The position numbers and the translations under genes are program-made. This document shows, piece by piece, positions 53,338 to 61,381 of a DNA stretch of 64,000 nucleotides (position 1 is the first letter of the stretch; each line of letters begins with the position of its first letter). The notes below the pieces were generated by a model that worked only from the letters and a program-made list of their open reading frames with translations, was not told where the DNA came from and did no database searches. Source of the stretch: Sporosarcina globispora (GTDB lineage: Bacteria; Bacillota; Bacilli; Bacillales; Cytobacillaceae); contig NZ_LGUF01000007.1 in NCBI RefSeq assembly GCF_001274725.1, positions 2,480,430 to 2,544,429 of the forward strand, given 5' to 3'.

Positions 53338-55065
53338 ATGGACAGGAATAATCAGTTGCCTAAAAAAAGAGAGATTGCTCCTGATTCCAGTGATGCAACG
53401 ATTCTTGTTAATAAGTTTGGGAACATCTCCTATGCGAACCGGCAGGCACAAGAACAATTCGGATATAGGGAAGGTGAGCTGCAGGGGAAGAGTCTAAAAG
53501 AACTGCTTCCTGAAATCTCTCTGCATCAGACAGAAGAAGGCAAAGTGGTTCACCAATATGGGCAGCATCGCCATGGACGGGTTGTTTCTATCTTTTATAG
53601 AATTAATTTTTTCCAGCTGGGTGAAGAAAACTATTATTTGATCGTCTTTCAATCAGTAAAAGACCGGTCCCGATTAAAGAGGCAGCAATCATATCCATTA
53701 AAGGAATTGGTTGACCTGCAATTTGCCCTGGATGAATCGACAATTGTGGCCTTTACAGACAAAAAAGGAAAAATTACTTATGTTAACGAGAAGTTCTGTG
53801 AGGTGTCGAAGTATTCTGCGGATGAACTGATTGGTAAAGACCATAAAATTATCAACTCTTCATACCATTCCAAGGGTTTTATGGAAAACCTTTGGAAAAC
53901 CATCTCGAGCGGGAAAGTCTGGCGCGGAGAAATTAAAAACAAAGCAAAAGACGGAACGTATTATTGGGTAGATACCACGATCGTTCCTTTCATCGATGAT
54001 CAAGGAAAGCCATATAAATATCTGGCCATCCGGAAGGAAATTACTGAATATAAGCGCGTTGTCGAGGAGCTTAAAAATTCCTTAAACGAGCTGATTGATT
54101 TAAAGTTTGCACTAGATGCTTCATCCATTGTGGCAATTACAGATCAGAAAGGCACAATTACTTATGTGAATGATCAATTCTTGAGCATCTCAAAATATTC
54201 ACGAGAAGAATTGCTTGGACAGGATCATAGAATTATCAACTCAGGTTATCACTCCAAAGAATACTTCAGAGATTTGTGGAAGACCATTTCTTCCGGGAAG
54301 GTTTGGAAAGGGGAAATCAAGAACAGAGCTAAGGATGGAACGCATTATTGGGTGGATACCACGATCGTCCCATTCATTAATGAAAAGGGAAAACTCTATC
54401 AGCATCTTGCTATTCGCCATGAAGTCACACAAAGAAAAAATGCGGAAGAAGAACTGCAAAAAATGATGACAAGGATAATTGATGTTCAAGAAGATGGACG
54501 GAAAAGGCTGTCGCGGGAACTTCATGATGGGATAGGACAGAATTTGTACAGCCATCTGATTACCATTAATAGGCTTCAGGCAGAACTAAGCCATCCTCTC
54601 CTTGACCAAATGCAGGATGAAACTGCTGAAATCATTGAAGAGCTGCGTGACATTTCATGGGAGCTCCGTCCTTCTGTGCTTGATGATCTTGGTCTGATAC
54701 CCGCGATTCGATCCTACCTGTGCCGTTTTTCAGAACATCATAGTATCAATGTTCATTTTGACTGCTACCTGACTACTCGTCTTAGTTCAAATAAAGAAAT
54801 CACAATCTACAGGATTATTCAGGAAGCACTTACAAATATCAGGAAATATGCTGATGCAGATGAAGCAGCAGTCACGATCAGGCAGATGGAAGAAGAACTC
54901 CGTATAGTCATTGAAGATAAAGGTAAAGGGTTCAATATTAAGGAAGTTTCAAGAGGTGTCGGTCTTTTTAGTATGGAAGAAAGAGCAAAAGCTGCTGGAG
55001 GTTCCATAAACGTAAATTCAGAAGAAACTAAAGGGACAAGAATTGTACTTGAAATTCCATTATAG
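53338..55065 (+). CDS. nreB: Triple-PAS histidine kinase, NreB-like
   Basis: A 575-residue soluble kinase. PAS domains lie at about 12-115, 130-240 and 255-365. The second and third are close copies (both contain SSGKVW and YYWVDTTIVPF or HYWVDTTIVPF). HisKA_3 has His396 in LSRELHDGIGQ, and the HATPase domain ends it (EALTNIRKYA, DKGKGFN). Unlike Staphylococcus NreB it lacks the four-cysteine PAS cluster for oxygen sensing. GGAGG lies 7 bases before the ATG. Confidence 0.88.
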   Translation: MDRNNQLPKKREIAPDSSDATILVNKFGNISYANRQAQEQFGYREGELQGKSLKELLPEISLHQTEEGKVVHQYGQHRHGRVVSIFYRINFFQLGEENYYLIVFQSVKDRSRLKRQQSYPLKELVDLQFALDESTIVAFTDKKGKITYVNEKFCEVSKYSADELIGKDHKIINSSYHSKGFMENLWKTISSGKVWRGEIKNKAKDGTYYWVDTTIVPFIDDQGKPYKYLAIRKEITEYKRVVEELKNSLNELIDLKFALDASSIVAITDQKGTITYVNDQFLSISKYSREELLGQDHRIINSGYHSKEYFRDLWKTISSGKVWKGEIKNRAKDGTHYWVDTTIVPFINEKGKLYQHLAIRHEVTQRKNAEEELQKMMTRIIDVQEDGRKRLSRELHDGIGQNLYSHLITINRLQAELSHPLLDQMQDETAEIIEELRDISWELRPSVLDDLGLIPAIRSYLCRFSEHHSINVHFDCYLTTRLSSNKEITIYRIIQEALTNIRKYADADEAAVTIRQMEEELRIVIEDKGKGFNIKEVSRGVGLFSMEERAKAAGGSINVNSEETKGTRIVLEIPL

Positions 55066-55099
55066 AAAAAGCTGCCGATTTTTGGCAGCTTTTTCTATA
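55061..55099. terminator. Bidirectional terminator
   Basis: TATAGAAAAAGCTGCC and GGCAGCTTTTTCTATA pair over 16 bp between the convergent kinase and chrA genes. Confidence 0.95.
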
Positions 55100-55108
55100 G
55101 TCCAGTTA

Positions 55109-56299
55109 TCAAAAAATAGACCCTAATATAATTCCTCCGATTGCACCAGTCACAACAATAATCCAAGGAGGCAGCTTCCAATAAACAAGTAAGCTGAATA
55201 ATACTGCTGCAAAGGCAAAATCCATCGGCTCCAGGATGCTGCTTGTCCAAATAGGATGATAAAATGCAGCAATTAAAATACCGACAACCGCAGCATTTAC
55301 ACCCATTAATGCACCTTTTATTTTTGGATTGCGGCGAAGTGTGTTCCAAAAAGGGAGGGTTCCTAATATCAGGAGAAAGGCAGGCAGGAAAATCGCGACA
55401 GTCGCAAGCAAACCGCCTTGCCACCCGTTCATCACTGCTCCAAGATAGGCAGCAAAAGTAAATAACGGGCCTGGCACTGCTTGGGCTGCACCGTAGCCAG
55501 CCAGAAAAGCTTCTTCACTTAGCCAGCCGGTCGGGACAAATTCACGCTCCAGCAAAGGAAGGACAACGTGACCGCCGCCGAAAACAAGGGAACCTGAACG
55601 ATAAAAGCTGTCAAACAGAGCCACCCAATCCAAGGCTGTTAGCTCCCTTAATATTGGAAGCAAGAATAATAGGACGAAAAACAGCACTAAACAGCCAATG
55701 GCAAAGCCTTTTGAAATGGGAAAATCCATCCGTGCTTCATCGTTTTCTTTGTGCTTCTTATAAATTAAAAACCCAATAAAACCTGAGGCAAGGATGACAA
55801 TAACCTGTGTAATGGCTGTCTGCCATACAAGTGTCGCAATGATTGCCAGAAGGGCAAGCGTTTTTCGCGGCAGATCAGGAACAAGCTTTTGTGCCATTCC
55901 CAAGACCGCGTGAGCCACTACGGCCACTGCGACAATTTTGAGCCCATGTATCCAGCCGGCTTCAGCCGGATTAATGCCCTGCAGAAGAATGGCAAAAATG
56001 ATTAGAGCAATGACAGAAGGCAATGTGAAACCAAGGAACGCCATGATGCCGCCAGCTAAACCAGCCCTCATCACGCCAATTCCAATCCCGACCTGGCTGC
56101 TCGCTGGTCCGGGAAGGAACTGACAAAGTGCAACTAGATCTGCATAGCTTTTCTCATCCATCCATTTTCTTCTCCGGACATACTCATCGTGAAAATAACC
56201 GAGATGAGCTACTGGTCCCCCGAAAGAGGTAAGGCCAAGCCTAGTTGAAACCATTAATATTTCTAGTAAAGATTTAAAATTAGTTCTGTTTTTATTCAT
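55109..56299 (-). CDS. chrA: Chromate transporter ChrA
   Basis: A 396-residue CHR-family membrane protein made of two homologous halves. The family motifs are seen in both: LTSFGGPVAHLGYF / GSLVFGGGHVVLPLL and CQFLPGPASSQ / AAQAVPGPLFTFAAYLG. It exports chromate. GGAGAT lies upstream of the ATG. The PadR gene lies upstream in the same direction, with an intergenic repeat between. Confidence 0.94.
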   Translation of the reverse strand: MNKNRTNFKSLLEILMVSTRLGLTSFGGPVAHLGYFHDEYVRRRKWMDEKSYADLVALCQFLPGPASSQVGIGIGVMRAGLAGGIMAFLGFTLPSVIALIIFAILLQGINPAEAGWIHGLKIVAVAVVAHAVLGMAQKLVPDLPRKTLALLAIIATLVWQTAITQVIVILASGFIGFLIYKKHKENDEARMDFPISKGFAIGCLVLFFVLLFLLPILRELTALDWVALFDSFYRSGSLVFGGGHVVLPLLEREFVPTGWLSEEAFLAGYGAAQAVPGPLFTFAAYLGAVMNGWQGGLLATVAIFLPAFLLILGTLPFWNTLRRNPKIKGALMGVNAAVVGILIAAFYHPIWTSSILEPMDFAFAAVLFSLLVYWKLPPWIIVVTGAIGGIILGSIF

Positions 56300-56324
56300 T
56301 ATGCATCTCCCTTAGTATTAAATC

Positions 56325-56463
56325 GCAGTCTAACGGGCTGTAAAACTTCCATCAAAATTCTTAGGGGTTGAAAGAGGTAAGCAGGAGTCTAACTCCCGTA
56401 AAGGCCCGATTGGTTCAACTAACAATCAGTGGAGAAAGCTCCCGCTGATTGAAGTTTCACTTT
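56325..56463 (-). repeat. Intergenic repeat, copy 2
   Basis: Read on the minus strand, it opens AAAGTGAAACTTCAATCAG, continues CCACTGATTGTTAGTTGAAC and ends GCCCGTTAGACTGCGATTT, matching the ends of copy 1 at 5909-6062. It starts at the padR stop codon and ends 26 bases before the chrA ATG, filling the padR-chrA gap. Confidence 0.78.
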
Positions 56464-56762
56464 ATCTCTTTAAAAAGCTCGTAAGCTTTTTTTCTAGCTT
56501 CCTCAAGGACCGTAATCCCTTTTTCTGTTGCTGTATAATATTTGCGGATTCTGCCATCTACATTCTTCTGCTCCTGATGAAGCAGCCCATCTGATTCCAT
56601 AGAATGCAGGATTGGATATAATGTACCGGAACTGATGCTATATCCATGCTCCTCCAGTTCTTCAACCATCCACGCACCAAAAATAGGGTGCTCCTTTGCG
56701 TGGTGAAGAATATGGATTTGTATAAACCCCAGGAACAGCTTTCGTAATATTTTATCTTCCAA
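56457..56762 (-). CDS. PadR family regulator of chrA
   Basis: A 101-residue PadR-type winged-helix protein (HPIFGAWMVEELEEHGYSIS; SSGTLYPILHSMESDGLL). The TTG at 56762 has AAAGGAGG 7 bases upstream; a longer frame to 56882 is hydrophobic and unlike the family. Adjacent PadR and ChrA genes suggest control of chromate export. An AT-rich palindrome ATACGATATCGGAATTCG near 56790-56808 may be its operator. Confidence 0.87.
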   Translation of the reverse strand: MEDKILRKLFLGFIQIHILHHAKEHPIFGAWMVEELEEHGYSISSGTLYPILHSMESDGLLHQEQKNVDGRIRKYYTATEKGITVLEEARKKAYELFKEIK

Positions 56763-56909
56763 GTAAATGCCTCCTTTATTGATTTCGGAATACGATATCG
56801 GAATTCGATAATAGGATGATAACAAATAAAACGTAATAAAAAAAGGGGGAATTATTAATTTACAAAACCTTAACAAAGACATAAAAAAAACGCTCTTCCA
56901 AGCGTTCCA

Positions 56910-57050
56910 TTAATAACTATTTTGTTCATTTCTTAGTATTTCATAAGCAAGATCACCTGCTGCGGCTGTTAAACTTTCCCATAGCTGATCACGCAGTAAA
57001 TCGAGTTCGATAATTTTTCTTGCCAGATCTGCAGGATTTTTTGTCTCCAT
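56910..57050 (-). CDS. Small hypothetical protein, 46 residues
   Basis: A short frame, METKNPADLARKIIELDLLR and on, mostly helical. GGGGGA lies about 8 bases before the ATG. It follows the FbpA-like gene after 15 bases, so the two share a transcript, which may end in the hairpin CGCTCTTCC/GGAAGAGCG-like sequence near 56890. Not recognised. Confidence 0.65.
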   Translation of the reverse strand: METKNPADLARKIIELDLLRDQLWESLTAAAGDLAYEILRNEQNSY

Positions 57051-57065
57051 CGTAAGTCCCCCTGA

Positions 57066-57230
57066 TTAATAACGGTTTCGATTGCTGTGTTTTTTAAATA
57101 TTACCTCTAATTCCGTTAAGGTCAGCTTTTGCAAAGCGGGCTCAGAATGCTGATATTCGGTGCCTGAATTGACCAGCAGATCGATTAAATATTGCCTCTT
57201 TTTTTCTATAGCTTTCCGTAAATATTGCAT
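57066..57230 (-). CDS. FbpA-like small basic protein, 54 residues
   Basis: The frame reads MQYLRKAIEKKRQYLIDLLV and later LQKLTLTELEVIFKKH. The pattern KRxxLIxxLxxxG ... LxxLTLTELE is that of Fur-regulated basic protein FbpA in Bacilli, a small factor thought to act with the FsrA iron-sparing sRNA. AGAGGAG lies upstream of the ATG. I see no clear Fur box, so iron control is unproven here. Confidence 0.6.
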   Translation of the reverse strand: MQYLRKAIEKKRQYLIDLLVNSGTEYQHSEPALQKLTLTELEVIFKKHSNRNRY

Positions 57231-57328
57231 GAATATCTCCTCTTTTCTTTAATGTTTTTGTTATTCTAAAAGATTTTGTTCTCTAATTCATTTATCGTGT
57301 GAAATTTCCTTACATGGTTTTTGAGTAT

Positions 57329-57345
57329 TGTTAGATTTTCTGACA
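57329..57345 (+). promoter_or_regulatory. TnrA box upstream of tnrA
   Basis: TGTTAGATTTTCTGACA fits the 17-base TnrA/GlnR consensus TGTNANAWWWTMTNACA at every defined position. It lies 66 bases before the gene. TAGTATAAT near 57371-57379 may be the -10. Autoactivation of tnrA is known in B. subtilis. Confidence 0.85.
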
Positions 57346-57410
57346 GGAATGATGAAAAAGTTTGAAAGGTTAGTATAATGAAAGAAATTGGTTAAATTGA
57401 GGTGACATGA

Positions 57411-57734
57411 TTGGAAAGAGAAACATCCTACAAAACCAGAAAAGTCATTTCGATTGGTACGGTCAGCGAACTGACAGGACTTAGTGAACGGCAGATTCGA
57501 TATTACGAAGAGAGGAAATTGGTTTTCCCTGAAAGGTCAGAACGCGGAAGCAGGAAATATTCTTTTCTCGACGTAGAGACACTTATTGACATAGCCAACA
57601 AAAGGGAAGAGGGAGTCCGAACAGAGGAAATCCGTTCGGAATTAAAGAGGAAAAAGAAAAAAGACGATCAGGCGTCACGAACAAAAATGATTCAGGGCCA
57701 GCTTAATGCGCAGTTTGGAATACGGAAAAAATAA
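57411..57734 (+). CDS. tnrA: Nitrogen regulator TnrA (MerR family)
   Basis: A 107-residue MerR-type regulator. The HTH is [33 protein letters not shown] (positions 12-40), followed by [21 protein letters not shown] and a C-terminal tail ending [11 protein letters not shown], the segment by which TnrA binds feedback-inhibited glutamine synthetase. It is TnrA rather than GlnR because of this tail. The TTG at 57411 is the start, with GAGGTG upstream. It activates nitrogen-scavenging genes. Confidence 0.92.
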   Translation: MERETSYKTRKVISIGTVSELTGLSERQIRYYEERKLVFPERSERGSRKYSFLDVETLIDIANKREEGVRTEEIRSELKRKKKKDDQASRTKMIQGQLNAQFGIRKK

Positions 57735-57935
57735 TGGGAAGTGATTATTCTGTAAGGGATAATTGCTTTTTTTATTCAATCACTATTCTGCCTTATAAAA
57801 TATTGCAGCCTAGGTTAACGAGACAATTTTATATAAATTTTAGACAAAAGGCCTTTCTTTCGTTTATCATATCCGTTAAGATGTAACCCTATATAAGAGG
57901 GTTTTAAATTTTAGATTTATAAAGCAGGTGAAAGA

Positions 57936-58688
57936 ATGGGGAAAGATTACCCTCCAACAATAGAAGTAATTGAGATATGCTTGCTTGCGGGGAAAATCAT
58001 GCTTCAGGGCGGTGCAGAAACATATCGGGTAGAGGACACGATGACCAGGATTGCAGCCTCTTTGGGCATACCGCATTCACATAGCTATGTGACCCCAACG
58101 GGAATCATATTTTCAACGGATGGAACCGAGCCGGCGAAGCTGATACGGATTTCAGAGCGCTCAACGGATCTATACAAAGTGACATTAGTGAATGGAGTGT
58201 CTCGTAAGATCAGCAGCGGTGAACTGGATGGAAAGGATGCCTTGGCAAGGCTGAAGGAAATTGAGAGTGCCGACTATACCTTCCCTGTCTATCAGCAGAT
58301 TCTTGCAGCCTCTATAGCAAGCGGATGTTTTCTAATCATGTTCCTCGGAAATTGGACAGATTTTATACCGGCAATGATTGCAGGCGGACTGGGGTTTGTT
58401 TCGTTTATATACGTACATAGAGTGGTCCAGATAAAATTTTTCTCTGAATTTATTGCTTCATTATTAATTGGTCTTATTGCCTATTTCTTTGTGTACACAG
58501 GACTTGGGACAGAGCTTGATAAGATCATCATCGGTTCAGTCATGCCTCTCGTTCCGGGGCTGCTGATAACAAATGCAGTCCGGGATTTAATGGCCGGGCA
58601 CCTTGTTTCAGGACTGTCAAAAGGGGCTGAAGCCTTTTTGACGGCATCGGCCATTGGAGCTGGAATTGCTCTGGTATTCACTTTTTAA
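57936..58688 (+). CDS. ThrE-type exporter, N-terminal component (DUF1212)
   Basis: A 250-residue protein of the ThrE_1 family. The soluble start carries LLQGGAETYRVEDTMTRIA and GIIFSTD, and five helices follow. Together with the next gene it makes a split threonine/serine exporter-type system; the substrate is unproven. AGGTGA lies before the ATG. Confidence 0.85.
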   Translation: MGKDYPPTIEVIEICLLAGKIMLQGGAETYRVEDTMTRIAASLGIPHSHSYVTPTGIIFSTDGTEPAKLIRISERSTDLYKVTLVNGVSRKISSGELDGKDALARLKEIESADYTFPVYQQILAASIASGCFLIMFLGNWTDFIPAMIAGGLGFVSFIYVHRVVQIKFFSEFIASLLIGLIAYFFVYTGLGTELDKIIIGSVMPLVPGLLITNAVRDLMAGHLVSGLSKGAEAFLTASAIGAGIALVFTF

Positions 58689-58711
58689 ATGCATAAGCGG
58701 AGGAATAAGGT

Positions 58712-59155
58712 ATGTTTATGTTGACACATATGATCACAAGCTTTATAGCTTCAGCAGGGTTCGGGGTGCTTTTCAATGCCCCGAAAAAATCATTGCTGAA
58801 ATGCGGTTTTGTAGGGATGGTTGGCTGGTTCGTTTATATTGGGCTTGTCAATTGGCAGTACGATGCAGTCATTTCGTCATTAATCGCTGCTTTTACAATC
58901 GCCGTGATCAGCCAGATTTTTGCCAAAATATATAAAACGCCTATTATTATTTTCAGTGTTGCAGGCATCATTCCCCTAGTCCCAGGGGGGATTGCTTATG
59001 ATGCAATGCGGAATTTTGTTGAAAATGATTATTATACGGCAATTCAGCTTGCGGCCAAGGCTTTCATGATATCTGGGGCCATCGCAGTAGGACTTGTCAT
59101 TTCAGAGGTAATCAATCAAATGATTCGTAAAGTGCAGTTTAAATCAAGAATCTAA
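58712..59155 (+). CDS. ThrE-type exporter, C-terminal component (DUF3815)
   Basis: A 147-residue membrane protein with about four to five helices and the motif FSVAGIIPLVPGGIAYDAM, typical of ThrE_2/YjjB proteins. It lies 23 bases after its partner with GGAGG before the ATG. Ends before a terminator (59160-59190). Confidence 0.87.
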   Translation: MFMLTHMITSFIASAGFGVLFNAPKKSLLKCGFVGMVGWFVYIGLVNWQYDAVISSLIAAFTIAVISQIFAKIYKTPIIIFSVAGIIPLVPGGIAYDAMRNFVENDYYTAIQLAAKAFMISGAIAVGLVISEVINQMIRKVQFKSRI

Positions 59156-59159
59156 ACCT

Positions 59160-59190
59160 GGTCGATGGATGTTTACATCGGCCTTTTTTT
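59160..59190 (+). terminator. Terminator of the ThrE-type operon
   Basis: GGTCGATG and CATCGGCC pair, followed by seven T. Confidence 0.88.
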
Positions 59191-59331
59191 GAATTCAGCC
59201 GGGACCAAATCCTCTACCTTTTGAACTCATTCCAGAATGTCTTCAGGAACGGATTTTCCTTGTAAAATATTTCTTGTAAATTTATAATCCTATTATTATG
59301 CTTTTGATTATTTCAGAAAAAGGAGAATGTA

Positions 59332-61047
59332 ATGATCCGACGGTTTTTTACCTATTATAAGCCGCATAAGCGCCTATTTATTCTTGATTTTAGTTCGGCG
59401 GTAGTTGTGGCAATTCTTGAATTGGGCTTTCCGCTTGCGGTTCAGTGGTTTATCGACAGCTTGCTTCCAAGCGGGAATTGGTCCATGATCGTTTCCGTAA
59501 GTGCCGGACTCCTTGCTCTTTATTTGACAAGCACGCTTCTGCAGTTTGTTGTTAACTATTGGGGCCATAAGCTCGGAATCAACATTGAGACAGATATGCG
59601 GCAGCAGCTTTTTCAGCATGTGCAAAGGCAGTCTTTCCGGTTTTTTGATAATACCAAAACAGGACATATCATGAGCAGGGTGACAAATGATCTTATGGAT
59701 ATCGGGGAGCTCGCCCATCATGGCCCAGAGGATTTATTTATAGCGGCCATGACATTTGTTGGTGCATTCTGGATCATGCTGACGATCAATGTCAAGCTTG
59801 CACTTGTAACGATAGTTGTTCTTCCGTTTCTTGTATGGCTGATTGCGTTTTGCAATATTAAAATGAACAGAGCATGGAAAAGGATGTACGGTGAAATTGC
59901 CGATGTAAACGCCCAGGTGGAGGATAGTGTATCTGGAGTGCGCGTTGTTCAGTCTTTTACTAATGAAAATTACGAGATTAAAAGATTTACAGAAAACAAT
60001 GGGAGATTCCGTCTTGCCAAGCTTGCAGCTTATAAGATTATGAGCTTCAGTGCTTCGGGAATTTATATGCTGACTAGATTAATTACGCTAATTGTCCTGG
60101 TGTACGGTTCCTGGCTAAGCTTCAGCGGGCATCTGTCGTATGGCGAACTGGTCGGCTTTGTGCTCTATGTGAATGTGCTTTTAAAACCGATTGATAAAAT
60201 AAGCGCCTTAATGGAACTGTACCCAAAAGGCATGGCTGGTTTCAAGCGCTTTTTAGAAGTCATTGATACGGAGCCTGAGATTGAGGATATAAAAGATGCC
60301 ATTGAAGTGGATTCCTTAAGGGGCGACATCCGTTTCAAAGATGTATCTTTCAGCTATGACCAGCATAAAGCGGTGCTCGATGGGATTGATCTTCAAATAA
60401 AAGCAGGTGACACTGTTGCTTTTGTAGGACCTTCGGGTGCTGGAAAGACAACAATTTGTTCTCTGATTCCCCGCTTTTATGATGTAAATACCGGCAGTAT
60501 TATGATTGATGGTATGGATATCAGGGATATGACGAAAAAATCACTGAGATCACAAATTGGCATAGTCCAGCAGGATGTCTTCCTGTTCACCGGCACTCTG
60601 AAAGAAAATATTGCTTACGGAATGCTTGGGGCAACAGATGAGCAAATTGCTGAAGCGGCTAGGAAAGCTCACCTGCAGGACTTCATTGCATCTCTTGTGG
60701 ATGGCTATGAAACACAAATTGGGGAGCGGGGATTAAAGCTGTCTGGCGGACAAAAACAAAGGATTGCCATCGCAAGAATGTTCCTGAAAAATCCTCCGAT
60801 TCTTATTCTGGATGAAGCAACCTCGGCATTGGATACAGAAACTGAACAAATCATTCAAACGGCATTGAACGAGCTTGCTGTAAACCGCACCACTCTTGTC
60901 ATTGCCCACAGACTTGCAACCATTCGCAATGCAGATAGGGTGGTCGTTGTCACAGAAAACGGCATAGCCGAAGAAGGTACACATGATGAATTAATTGAAC
61001 AGGACGGGATCTTTGCAGGTCTCCATAATGTGCAGTTCCAAAAATAA
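59332..61047 (+). CDS. ABC exporter half-transporter
   Basis: A 571-residue fused permease-ATPase. Six helices (about 15-300) precede the nucleotide-binding domain: Walker A GPSGAGKTT, Q-loop VQQDVFLF, signature LSGGQKQR, Walker B LILDEATSALDTE and H-loop AHRLAT. It acts as a homodimer or with a partner to export lipids, drugs or peptides. AAAAAGGAG lies before the ATG. Substrate unknown. Confidence 0.9.
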   Translation: MIRRFFTYYKPHKRLFILDFSSAVVVAILELGFPLAVQWFIDSLLPSGNWSMIVSVSAGLLALYLTSTLLQFVVNYWGHKLGINIETDMRQQLFQHVQRQSFRFFDNTKTGHIMSRVTNDLMDIGELAHHGPEDLFIAAMTFVGAFWIMLTINVKLALVTIVVLPFLVWLIAFCNIKMNRAWKRMYGEIADVNAQVEDSVSGVRVVQSFTNENYEIKRFTENNGRFRLAKLAAYKIMSFSASGIYMLTRLITLIVLVYGSWLSFSGHLSYGELVGFVLYVNVLLKPIDKISALMELYPKGMAGFKRFLEVIDTEPEIEDIKDAIEVDSLRGDIRFKDVSFSYDQHKAVLDGIDLQIKAGDTVAFVGPSGAGKTTICSLIPRFYDVNTGSIMIDGMDIRDMTKKSLRSQIGIVQQDVFLFTGTLKENIAYGMLGATDEQIAEAARKAHLQDFIASLVDGYETQIGERGLKLSGGQKQRIAIARMFLKNPPILILDEATSALDTETEQIIQTALNELAVNRTTLVIAHRLATIRNADRVVVVTENGIAEEGTHDELIEQDGIFAGLHNVQFQK

Positions 61048-61048
61048 G

Positions 61049-61077
61049 GCAGAATCCGAATTGGATTCTGCTTTTTT
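61049..61077 (+). terminator. Terminator of the ABC exporter gene
   Basis: GCAGAATCC and GGATTCTGC pair, followed by TTTTTT. The following 61078-61340 is AT-rich with no gene seen. Confidence 0.9.
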
Positions 61078-61381
61078 GGATTCATCAATAATAAAATCAT
61101 CGGTTATATAAAATAAACCTGCAAATCACCAAAGTAAATCACAAACAAAGTTTGGAAATAACCAAAAATCTCATGAAAGTCTGATGTATGGAAAATATAA
61201 TTTTCAGAATAGTCAAAAAGAACTATCGTTTTTCTATTAAATATGGAAGTTTTTAACTAGAACAGGACTTATGTGGTATAGACAACTATACTCTAACTCT
61301 ATTAATCTTACTGTATGTAAACCCTTTCAAAAAAAAGGAGGTTAATGGTTAATGAAAGGTCATAAAAATAAAGGAGGCAGT

